Positions 6,046-12,153 of a DNA stretch of 14,496 nucleotides are shown here, in pieces (within the stretch, counting starts at the first letter, position 1; each line of letters opens with the position of its first letter). Under the pieces are notes generated by a model, which had not been told where the DNA came from, did no database searches, and saw nothing but the letters and a program-made list of their open reading frames with translations. This DNA is from Planctomycetota bacterium. Lineage in GTDB: Bacteria > Planctomycetota > MHYJ01 > JACQXL01. Location of the stretch: positions 1 through 14,496 of the forward strand of contig JASEHY010000015.1 in the NCBI GenBank assembly GCA_030018555.1, written 5' to 3'. The position numbers and the translations under genes were made by a program.

Positions 6046-6675
6046 TTACAGATTACTAAAACCTGTAATCTGAGAATGAATCCTTTTGATATAAGTGGTT
6101 GTGAGGACGCGTGAGTTGTTGTTAATAGTAAAATCACTCCTTAAACGCTTTTTATCCAAGGGCAGTTGGTATTTTTCTCGCCGTCTTATTTCACCTGCAT
6201 CCCAGCGCCGTTGGTTCACTACTCTCTTAAGGCGAATTTTACGAGTAGTATGAACAAAAACTACATAATCCACGAGTTTGTCCAACCCTGTCTCAAGCAA
6301 AAGAGGGGCATCAATTACCACAAACGTTCTTCTACCGGAGACGGAGGATTGGTTGATTTTTTGTAATTGTCTTTCTATCTCCTTTCTGATGTAAGGATGG
6401 GTTAGTTTGTTAATTGCCCTGGGTCCTGCTAAAACAGAAGGACTATTAAATACTGTTTTTGCCAATTTTCTGCGGTTAATCCTTTTGCTTTTACCATCAA
6501 TAATAGCGGTACCATATAATTTGAGCAATGCTTTTTTGACAGCTGGTTTTAATAAGACCTGATGAGCGATTTTATCAGCAGAGATTAACTTTGCCCCGAG
6601 GCGATTCCAGACCCTGCCTACATAAGTCTTACCACTTCCTATTCCTCCTGTCAATCCAATAACGATTGGTTTCAT
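6046..6675 (-). CDS. coaE: Dephospho-CoA kinase
   Basis: A 209-residue cytoplasmic enzyme that phosphorylates the 3'-hydroxyl of dephospho-CoA with ATP, the last step of coenzyme A synthesis. The P-loop GGIGSGKT is at residues 10-17, the substrate-binding ISADKIAHQV block with Asp34 follows, then DAPLLLETG (122-130) and the lid region with NQRRW (154-158). The length is normal for the family and all key blocks are present. The ATG at 6675 directly precedes KPIVIGLTGG, the usual start; no clear Shine-Dalgarno sequence is seen. It starts 39 bp after the substrate-binding-like gene and is probably in its transcript. Proximity of coaE and rho is seen in several bacterial groups. The 3' end is overlapped by a small hairpin (6049-6072). 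Confidence 0.97.
   Translation of the reverse strand: MKPIVIGLTGGIGSGKTYVGRVWNRLGAKLISADKIAHQVLLKPAVKKALLKLYGTAIIDGKSKRINRRKLAKTVFNSPSVLAGPRAINKLTHPYIRKEIERQLQKINQSSVSGRRTFVVIDAPLLLETGLDKLVDYVVFVHTTRKIRLKRVVNQRRWDAGEIRRREKYQLPLDKKRLRSDFTINNNSRVLTTTYIKRIHSQITGFSNL
6049..6072 (-). repeat. Hairpin over the coaE 3' end
   Basis: CAGATTAC (6049-6056), an 8-nt loop and GTAATCTG (6065-6072). It covers the last codons of coaE. It is not followed by a T-tract on the minus strand, so a terminator role is doubtful. Confidence 0.4.
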
Positions 6676-6714
6676 ATGAGAGATATGATACGGGACACAG
6701 GAGAAAAAGCACTT

Positions 6715-7827
6715 CTATTGTTTTATGATTTTTACACTCTGAGGGTCGTATTTCTGGGCATCTATTTCTTTCTTTAACTCTTGTTGCAATTCATTAGATA
6801 TAAAATCGCCCATTATCAGCGATTTATAAATTAGTTTCTGGTCCAGGGCAAAAACACTTAAGTTATTCAGACTACCTGTCAACGTATCGGTAACAAATAT
6901 TTTTGCGTCGTTTATCTTACGGGTGCTAAAATAAAGCACATTGATTCCTGATATTCGCCAGACAAGGTCTTCTTCTATCCCGCAGTATGGTTTAATCCAG
7001 TTATTAACCTCTGCTCTATGAGTGGAGATAAATAATGTTGCTTCTCTGAGAGCATGAGTAAATCTAATAAGGGCTTTGGGCTCTTTTGCCCACAAATCTT
7101 TAGCCACCAGCACAACGCCATATTTATGTGAATCATATATAATCCGACATACCTTTTTATCGGCATAAAGGTCCTCCACCTTTGGGTCAGAAGCCACCAT
7201 AGCATCTATTCTTCCAGCAGAAAGGACGTTATATTTATCTATCTCAGAGACCGCAACTATCTCAACATCTCTGCCTGCTTGCATACCTTCTTTGTTGAGC
7301 CATGTCAAAAGGGCAGAGTGTTCGGCACTATTCACAACCAATCCTATTTTCTTACCTTTCAAGTCGGTAATCCTTTCAATGGGTGAATCTTTCAGTATCA
7401 TCAGGGCAAAGCGACCAAGAGAGCCGAGATTAGCAAATATCAAGCCGTTAAAATCTGCGCCCAGAGCGAGGATAGCCTGAAACTCAGAGATAAAAACCAC
7501 TTCCGTTTGTTTGTTTATCAAGTCATTGCACAAGGGTACCTCATCATCCACACCATTTACTGTACCTGTCAGGTAATTTTTCTCCAGAATATTTGTCCTT
7601 AACAGGGTCTCACCAAAATGATTAAGAATCACTCCCCTGCGTGGGAAAGATATTCTTATTGCTACTGGTGCAGGAGTCGGTTCTTTTACTGCTCCTCCAC
7701 CGGTATTTGTTATTACGGTATCTGTTGTTCCGTCTGGTGGTTTAGTTGGTTTAGTAATAACATTCAAGGCAACTATCAAGCCAACGACTATTACTAACAA
7801 CACAATCAATATTATTGCTTTTTTCAT
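6715..7827 (-). CDS. Membrane-anchored NMT1/SsuA-like substrate-binding protein
   Basis: A 370-residue protein resembling periplasmic binding proteins of the NMT1/THI5/SsuA (aliphatic sulfonate, nitrate, taurine) superfamily. An uncleaved-looking transmembrane helix (about 4-24, IILIVLLVIVVGLIVALNVI) is followed by a Thr/Pro-rich linker (25-55) and then a two-lobed binding fold from about 57. Family-like blocks are GRFALMILKDSPIERITDLK (138-157), KKIGLVVNSAEHSALLTWL and GRIDAMVASDP. There is no lipobox cysteine. No ABC permease or ATPase lies next to it, so a classical importer role is unsupported; ligand sensing or delivery to a distant transporter is possible. The ATG at 7827 is supported by GAGGGT 6 nt upstream and a good promoter about 30 bp away. 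The substrate cannot be read from the sequence. Confidence 0.8.
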   Translation of the reverse strand: MKKAIILIVLLVIVVGLIVALNVITKPTKPPDGTTDTVITNTGGGAVKEPTPAPVAIRISFPRRGVILNHFGETLLRTNILEKNYLTGTVNGVDDEVPLCNDLINKQTEVVFISEFQAILALGADFNGLIFANLGSLGRFALMILKDSPIERITDLKGKKIGLVVNSAEHSALLTWLNKEGMQAGRDVEIVAVSEIDKYNVLSAGRIDAMVASDPKVEDLYADKKVCRIIYDSHKYGVVLVAKDLWAKEPKALIRFTHALREATLFISTHRAEVNNWIKPYCGIEEDLVWRISGINVLYFSTRKINDAKIFVTDTLTGSLNNLSVFALDQKLIYKSLIMGDFISNELQQELKKEIDAQKYDPQSVKIIKQ

Positions 7828-7858
7828 AAGATTACCCTCACTTTCTTTGATAATGCTA

Positions 7859-7886
7859 CTTATATTATATTTTTATATTCTGTCAA
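7859..7886 (-). promoter_or_regulatory. Sigma70-type promoter before the binding-protein gene
   Basis: On the minus strand, TTGACA (complement of 7881-7886), a 16-bp AT-rich spacer and TATAAG (complement of 7859-7864). The predicted transcript starts near 7852, giving a leader of about 25 nt. It may also serve coaE and the genes beyond. Confidence 0.7.
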
Positions 7887-7907
7887 TAATAATTAGAATT
7901 ATTCAAA

Positions 7908-8056
7908 AATTCCCCAACTTGTATTGTTCCTCAAGATTTAGAGATTGCTTCGTCGCTACGCTCCTCGTCCCGCCAAGGCGGGAACAGGCTCCGGAAGTGT
8001 CATTGCGAGTCCCCCGATGAATATCGGGGGACGTGGCAATCTCAAGTTGGGGAATT
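7908..8056 (-). repeat. MITE-like nested inverted repeat, possible minus-strand terminator
   Basis: A perfect 14-bp terminal inverted repeat, AATTCCCCAACTTG (7908-7921) and CAAGTTGGGGAATT (8043-8056), encloses a second one, GAGATTGC (7941-7948) and GCAATCTC (8036-8043). Inside are two more hairpins: TCCCGCC/GGCGGGA (7968-7983) and GTCCCCCGAT/ATCGGGGGAC (8009-8032). The inner unit resembles the widespread GTCATTGCGAG...GCAATCTC dispersed repeats. On the minus strand the outer stem is followed by TTTTTGAATAATT, so it could terminate the gene at 8062-9384. No target duplication is visible. Confidence 0.8.
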
Positions 8057-8061
8057 GCTGG

Positions 8062-9384
8062 TTATTTTTTCTTCTGTTTGAACCATTCTATCCAGGTGTT
8101 TTTATTAACCTCAAAAGGCAGATTAGTCATATGTTTTAAGCAATTCATTATGACTGACTCCCATATCTCTCGTTGAATCCCTATATTTTTAAGTGTTTCT
8201 ATTGGAGGTCGTTCTAATGTTGTTATTAACAATTCTATTGCTTTGGCCTGTTGGTTTTCGGGGATAAGAAGACTACAAAGGAAGACATCAAGAGGGATAG
8301 CGCCCTCAAGAGATAGTTGCAATTTTTCTATGGGTGATTTCAAGGTCGGCTCAATCTCAGGCGGAAAGACTCTCAAACGCACATTGGTTGATACTATTTT
8401 TCTCGCTGTCTCGATGCCTATTTTGTCTTTCAACACCTCGCTTTTTATTCTGATAGGTCGTATCTCGGCAGAAAGAAGATATGTTCTATAAAAAGGGCTA
8501 TTCGGATTATCTCGGGATATATCCAGCAAAAAATCCCACTCCCTCTTTTCATTGGGATTAAGTTTAAGATTGCTTATTGAAAGCGGTATCGTTTCTTCTC
8601 TAATCTTATTATTAAAGTTACCGAAGGGGTCATAAAGATTAAAGTCTATCTGTAACACTATAACACTATTTTTGCCGAATTCCATTTCCAGCGGTTCAAG
8701 CGAGACATTCTCTAATTTAAGTTTAAGTTCTATCCTGTCTGTGTTTTCATATAACCCTGCTGGTAGTCCCTCTCTTGGTTTTGCACAGAGGGTTGCACGG
8801 ATAAGTCCCTGTTGAATGATACTTTGCTCACACTGAATCTTAAGTAGTTGTAACTGATTAGCGAAGGATAAATTCTTCTCTATTGTTAGAATGGCTCTGA
8901 CTAATTCCTTTGCCTCCTGAAAGTTCTCTTGGTCAAAGAGTTTAAGTGCCTGAAGATAGCGACCATAGAAATATTTTTCTATAAAAGCGTCTTTGAGAGG
9001 TAGTGCTGCGATATTAGAAAGTGGTGCAGTAGTTAATCCCCCGGTCAGCGAGCGAGAGTGCGATTTACCAAAGCCATCCTCTATAATCTGGCGGGTTAGT
9101 TCCAGAAACACTGCTTTTTCCTTTAGATGAGCAGACAAAAACGGCAGGACCATCGGACCCATAGAACGTAGGCGCTCAAAGGCATTCTGTTGTTCAACCA
9201 GAATGCCTGATTCCAATTTGTCCAGACATTCATATATTGCTCTGGTCTTTTGATACAACTCCTCATCTCTTTCTGTCTTCGTAGCCCCCGATGAACTATC
9301 TTTGGACTCAGCACCTGCACTCCTGCCCTGTGGGTCTGATGGGAGAGAGAGCAGTATAATAAAACTGCAACCACAGATTAACAC
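8062..9384 (-). CDS. Exported protein of unknown function with HEAT-like ends
   Basis: Up to 440 residues. The N-terminus is hydrophobic (CGCSFIILLSLP) like a short signal peptide or lipoprotein signal, then comes a Ser/Gly-rich linker (15-40). Residues about 45-95 look like a helical repeat (QNAFERLRSMGPMVLPFLSAHL). A helical stretch about 150-200 (LFDQENFQEAKELVRAIL) resembles a TPR unit. The middle (about 215-345) is beta-rich. The C-terminus has helical repeats ending NTWIEWFKQKKK, the same motif type as in the HEAT/VWA protein at 1427-3106. The most upstream usable start is GTG at 9384, inside a CCACAGATTA-type repeat, and the frame stays open further upstream, so the start is uncertain and the N-terminus may be repeat-derived. 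I do not recognise a function. Confidence 0.75.
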   Translation of the reverse strand: MLICGCSFIILLSLPSDPQGRSAGAESKDSSSGATKTERDEELYQKTRAIYECLDKLESGILVEQQNAFERLRSMGPMVLPFLSAHLKEKAVFLELTRQIIEDGFGKSHSRSLTGGLTTAPLSNIAALPLKDAFIEKYFYGRYLQALKLFDQENFQEAKELVRAILTIEKNLSFANQLQLLKIQCEQSIIQQGLIRATLCAKPREGLPAGLYENTDRIELKLKLENVSLEPLEMEFGKNSVIVLQIDFNLYDPFGNFNNKIREETIPLSISNLKLNPNEKREWDFLLDISRDNPNSPFYRTYLLSAEIRPIRIKSEVLKDKIGIETARKIVSTNVRLRVFPPEIEPTLKSPIEKLQLSLEGAIPLDVFLCSLLIPENQQAKAIELLITTLERPPIETLKNIGIQREIWESVIMNCLKHMTNLPFEVNKNTWIEWFKQKKK

Positions 9385-9436
9385 AGATGGACACAGATAA
9401 GATAAACACAGAGCCGAAATCCGTGTTAATCTACGT
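9371..9436. repeat. CCACAGATTAACACAG-type fold-back repeat
   Basis: CCACAGATTAACACAGATGG followed by ACACAGAT phrases is mirrored by GTGTTAATCTACGTG near 9423-9437 (AGATTAACAC pairs with GTGTTAATCT). The left part overlaps the GTG start of the gene at 8062-9384. Related CCACAGATTA arms bound the elements at 12008-12134 and 14457-14496. Confidence 0.65.
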
Positions 9437-9465
9437 GTATCTGCCCGTTCCGCCCGTACAGCTTG

Positions 9466-9590
9466 CCCGTATGGGGGCGTCCCGCCCCGAAGGGCGTCGC
9501 CCGCCCGCTTCGCCGTAGCGCCCGCCTCGCCGAGCGAGAGCGAGGCCGGGAAGGCGAGGCGAGAAGGCGAACCTCGCCCTAATGGCGGGA
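9466..9590. repeat. GC-rich cluster of overlapping palindromes
   Basis: Clear stem: GCCTCGCC (9524-9531) with GGCGAGGC (9553-9560). CGCCCCGAAGGGCG (9484-9497) is another near-perfect hairpin. Phrases such as CCCCGAAGGGCG and GGCGAACCTCGCCC recur in the PBP2 insertion at 13870-13910. The base composition is far more GC-rich than the flanks. Confidence 0.7.
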
Positions 9591-9621
9591 AACGAGTTCA
9601 GGGTGACACTCTTTTGAGACG

Positions 9622-9649
9622 ATGACAACTTTTGGTTAATAACCATTAT
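9622..9649 (+). promoter_or_regulatory. Possible promoter of the FBP aldolase/phosphatase gene
   Basis: ATGACA (9622-9627), a 16-bp spacer and CATTAT (9644-9649), matching 5 of 6 and 4 of 6 consensus bases. A small palindrome GGTTAATAACC (9634-9644) lies within the spacer and could be an operator. It is the only AT-rich stretch in this gap. Tentative. Confidence 0.35.
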
Positions 9650-9659
9650 AACAGACCAG

Positions 9660-9696
9660 CCCGCTAAAGGCGGGTCCGCCTCTGGCGGAAAAGGAG
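9660..9696 (+). repeat. Twin hairpins abutting the FBP ribosome binding site
   Basis: CCCGC/GCGGG (9660-9674) and TCCGCC/GGCGGA (9675-9689) stand side by side, directly followed by the Shine-Dalgarno AAGGAG (9691-9696), 5 nt before ATG 9702. The second hairpin also occurs within rho (5693-5707). In the mRNA this stem would crowd the ribosome binding site, so it could affect translation. Confidence 0.6.
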
Positions 9697-9701
9697 TTTA
9701 T

Positions 9702-10802
9702 ATGCCAAACAAAACAACCCTGAGTGTTATCAAGGCAGATATCGGTGGCTATGTGGGTCATTCAGCAATGCATCCTGACATAATTGAAAATGCCAAGGAG
9801 TCCCTTGCCGGAAGTAAACTGCTGATTGATTTCTATGTTACTTCCTGCGGAGATGACCTTGAGTTAATAATGACTCATAATCTGGGCGTTGATAACGAAA
9901 AGGTTCATAAACTTGCATGGGAGACCTTTGAGAAAGGCACTGAGGTGGCAAAGAAACTCAAACTCTACGGCGCCGGTCAAGACCTTCTGGCTGACGCCTT
10001 TAGTGGTAATGTTAAAGGGATGGGACCAGGTGTTGCTGAGATGGAAATAATTGAGCGGACATCTGAACCGATTCTTATATTTATGGCTGATAAAACCTCG
10101 CCCGGTGCCTGGAATCTGCCGTTATACCGCATCTTTGCCGACCCTTTCAATACCGCAGGGTTGATTATTGACCCTAAACTCCACGACGGATTCAAGTTTG
10201 AAGTGCTTAATGTTTATGAAAATAAGTCTATTACCCTTTCCTGTCCCGAAGAGATGTATGACCTTCTGGTCTTTCTGGGTGCCTCAAACTATTATATGAT
10301 AAATAGGATTTTCAGGAAGACGGATAATGAGATAGCCGCAGCGGCTTCCACCCAGAAACTTGCCCTTATTGCAGGTGAGTATGTTGGTAAAGATGACCCT
10401 GTTCTGATTGTCCGTTCCCAGAGCGGGTTCCCTGCTGTAGGCGAGGTCCTGGAGGCGTTTGCATTTCCGCATATAGTTGCCGGTTGGATGCGTGGCTCAC
10501 ACCAAGGACCATTAATGCCGACCAGTATCAAACAGGCAACACCAACCAGATTTGATGGTCCACCTCGTGTAATCTGCGCCGGATTCCAACTGTGTGATGG
10601 TAAACTTGTCGGACCGCGTGATATGTTTGACGACGTGAGTTTTGACGAGACCCGCAGACAGGCAAACCAAATCGGAGATTTCCTCAGACGTCACGGGCCT
10701 TTTGAACCACACCGATTACCGCTGAGTGAGATGGAATATACTACCCTGCCTAAGGTGATGGAGAAACTCAAAGGCAGATTCGTGGAGGGGAAGAAAGGAT
10801 AG
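9702..10802 (+). CDS. fbp: Fructose-1,6-bisphosphate aldolase/phosphatase (class V, archaeal type)
   Basis: A 366-residue bifunctional gluconeogenic enzyme that condenses triose phosphates to fructose 1,6-bisphosphate and then hydrolyses it to fructose 6-phosphate. The sequence is full length and closely family-like. Metal and phosphate ligands are visible: Asp13 and His20 in ADIGGYVGHS, and the CGDD pair Asp51-Asp52. The aldolase Schiff-base lysine fits Lys230 in GEYVGKDDP with Tyr227 three residues before it, and Tyr346 near the end matches the catalytic tyrosine of the phosphatase form; all three are offset by two from Thermoproteus numbering (229, 232, 348) as I recall it. The start is supported by AAGGAG. 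It is first in the plus-strand block. This type is known mainly from archaea and deep-branching or autotrophic bacteria, so the host probably makes hexoses from C2-C3 precursors. Confidence 0.97.
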   Translation: MPNKTTLSVIKADIGGYVGHSAMHPDIIENAKESLAGSKLLIDFYVTSCGDDLELIMTHNLGVDNEKVHKLAWETFEKGTEVAKKLKLYGAGQDLLADAFSGNVKGMGPGVAEMEIIERTSEPILIFMADKTSPGAWNLPLYRIFADPFNTAGLIIDPKLHDGFKFEVLNVYENKSITLSCPEEMYDLLVFLGASNYYMINRIFRKTDNEIAAAASTQKLALIAGEYVGKDDPVLIVRSQSGFPAVGEVLEAFAFPHIVAGWMRGSHQGPLMPTSIKQATPTRFDGPPRVICAGFQLCDGKLVGPRDMFDDVSFDETRRQANQIGDFLRRHGPFEPHRLPLSEMEYTTLPKVMEKLKGRFVEGKKG

Positions 10803-10828
10803 CGTCCTGTGTTGTGGGTTGTGCATCG

Positions 10829-10876
10829 TCCCGACAGAATTCGTCGGGAAGACCCAAGACGCAAAACGCAAGACGC
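10829..10876 (+). repeat. GTCCCGAC-family hairpin plus AAGACGCAAAACGC direct repeats
   Basis: TCCCGAC (10829-10835) and GTCGGGA (10843-10849) form a hairpin whose loop contains GAATTC. It is followed by short direct phrases, AAGACGCAAAACGCAAGACGC, ending just before the next gene's ATG. These sequences make up the 76-bp gap and give a spurious 20-codon extension to the oxidoreductase frame. Confidence 0.6.
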
Positions 10877-10878
10877 AT

Positions 10879-12006
10879 ATGAAAGTCGCTGTTATTGGTG
10901 TCGGTCATTTGGGTAAAAACCATGCTAAATTCCTCTCTAAAATGCCTGGAGTGAGACTTATTGGCGTGGTTGATATTAATAAGGATGCCGCAAACGAAAT
11001 CGCCCACCTCTATCAGACTAAACCTTACTATGATTATAAAGAGATATCAAAGATGGTGGATGCTGTAACAATTGCCACACCCACCAGTTCACATTATGAA
11101 ACAGCAAGGGAAATGATAGAAAGAGGTATTCATACCTTTATAGAAAAACCTATCACTACAACGGTTTCCCGGGCAGATAAACTTGTCAGGTTGGCAAAGA
11201 AGTCCCGCCCTGGCGGGATTGTCCTACAGGTTGGCCATATAGAGCGATTTAATCCGGCATTTGTTTCGGCTCAAGAATATATCAAAGAACCTCGCTTTAT
11301 TGAATGCCATCGGCTCTCTTCGTTTTCATTTCGCTCTGTAGATATTGATGTCGTCCTTGACCTGATGATACACGATATTGACATCATATTGTCTCTGGTT
11401 AAATCTCCTGTCAAAAGGATAGATGCGGTTGGTATAAAAGTTATTTCTGACAAGATAGACCTTGCTAATGCGCGTATCTCGTTCAGAAACGGTTGTGTTG
11501 CTAATCTGACCGCTTCAAGGGCATCTGACAAGGCGATGAGAAAGATGCGGGTTTTTACTGATAAAAACTATGCCTCTATTGATTTTGCTGATAAAACTGC
11601 TTCTGTATATGAAAGAATAGGTTCGCTGAGTTTACCTGTCCTTATGGTTCCACCATCCTGTCCTTCTCCCTCACGGGATGGTGGCTACCAACAGGATCCC
11701 GTCAGAGGGATAAGGACAGATCCCGTCCTTACAGGATCCCGTAGGGATAGGGATAAGGGCTCACTGCAAGAGAGAACTCTCTCAGGTCTTATCCAGCATC
11801 CAGCAGGGATTGTTAACCCGAAAGAATTTATGCTTGATAAGTTTATCAGATTGAATAATCTTCAAGTAGAGCCGTATGACCAATTAGAAAAGGAACTCTC
11901 ATCGTTTGTCTCTGCAATCAGGGAAAAGAGAAGACCGATTGTAACAGGAGAAGATGCCCGCAATGCCCTTATGGTATGCCATAAGATATTAAACAAACTG
12001 AATTAA
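10879..12006 (+). CDS. Gfo/Idh/MocA family NAD(P)-dependent oxidoreductase
   Basis: A 375-residue dehydrogenase. The Rossmann fold opens at once with VAVIGVGHLGKNH (GxGxxG, residues 7-12). EKPI (89-92) carries the family lysine, Lys90. GHIERFNPAF (119-128) and DLMIHDIDI (161-169, with the DxxxH catalytic histidine His165) are typical of the subgroup encoded among lpx lipid A genes in several Gram-negatives, including GnnA-like UDP-GlcNAc 3-dehydrogenases; no lpx gene or aminotransferase is in this window, so the substrate is uncertain. The start is ATG 10879, immediately before the Rossmann strand; the frame from 10819 reads through repeat DNA. Residues about 256-297 (PPSCPSPSRDGGYQQDPVRG and on) are an in-frame repeat insertion in the C-terminal sheet domain, making the protein longer than the usual 310-340. 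A smaller palindrome reads as SRPGG (residues 109-113). Confidence 0.92.
   Translation: MKVAVIGVGHLGKNHAKFLSKMPGVRLIGVVDINKDAANEIAHLYQTKPYYDYKEISKMVDAVTIATPTSSHYETAREMIERGIHTFIEKPITTTVSRADKLVRLAKKSRPGGIVLQVGHIERFNPAFVSAQEYIKEPRFIECHRLSSFSFRSVDIDVVLDLMIHDIDIILSLVKSPVKRIDAVGIKVISDKIDLANARISFRNGCVANLTASRASDKAMRKMRVFTDKNYASIDFADKTASVYERIGSLSLPVLMVPPSCPSPSRDGGYQQDPVRGIRTDPVLTGSRRDRDKGSLQERTLSGLIQHPAGIVNPKEFMLDKFIRLNNLQVEPYDQLEKELSSFVSAIREKRRPIVTGEDARNALMVCHKILNKLN
11203..11218 (+). repeat. Small CCCGCC/GGCGGG palindrome in the oxidoreductase gene
   Basis: TCCCGCC, 2 nt, GGCGGGA, read as SRPGG just before the LQVGHIERF block. The same arms occur at 7968-7983 between genes. It looks like a minimal element tolerated in a surface turn. 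Confidence 0.5.
11651..11762 (+). repeat. In-frame compound repeat insertion in the oxidoreductase gene
   Basis: The insertion begins with the hairpin CCACCATCC/GGATGGTGG and continues with imperfect inverted and direct copies of ATCCCGT and AGGGATAAGGACA. Positions 11667-11691 are the exact complement of 14297-14321 (25 bp) downstream of mrdA, and 11694-11710 match the complement of 5767-5783 in rho. It encodes residues about 258-295 without a stop. Confidence 0.8.
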
Positions 12007-12007
12007 G

Positions 12008-12134
12008 CCACAGATTATTTACCCGTTCCGCCCCGACGTTACGTCGGGACGTCAGGGTTCGTGGAGTCCAGCCGCCTGTGGCGAGCCTCGCCCATCGGGG
12101 CGGGAGGAACGAAGGACACAGATTTAATCTGTGG
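12008..12134. repeat. Composite element bounded by CCACAGATTA arms, before mrdA
   Basis: CCACAGATTA (12008-12017) and TAATCTGTGG (12125-12134) are perfect 10-bp inverted ends. Inside lie the hairpin CCCGACGT/ACGTCGGG (12032-12048) and a copy of the rho-type GC unit (12071-12107, 36 of 37 bases equal to 5649-5685). The right end also folds as CACAGATT/AATCTGTG. It fills nearly the whole gap between the oxidoreductase stop and the mrdA start. Confidence 0.8.
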
Positions 12135-12153
12135 TTTAATTTACCAACCAAAT

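Larger units (their letters stand above)
9385..9701. other. Divergent intergenic region made mostly of repeats
   Basis: This 317-bp gap separates the minus-strand block from the plus-strand block. From left to right it holds the fold-back repeat, a GC-rich patch of overlapping palindromes (about 9440-9600), an AT-rich stretch with a possible plus-strand promoter (9622-9649), two small hairpins (9660-9689) and the FBP ribosome binding site. No real gene is seen; the open frame at 9431-9646 on the minus strand is repeat sequence. Confidence 0.7.

Noticed and set aside
25..9634. ATGACAACTTTTG repeated at 25-37 and 9622-9634
   Set aside because: A shared 13-mer is expected about once or twice by chance in a window this long; the flanks agree only weakly.
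9431..9646. 71-residue minus-strand frame in the divergent gap
   Set aside because: Composed almost wholly of GC-rich palindromes, with no recognisable domain.
12061..12153. Upstream extension of the PBP2 frame from a GTG start
   Set aside because: These 31 codons lie within a composite repeat, and the membrane helix follows directly after ATG 12154.
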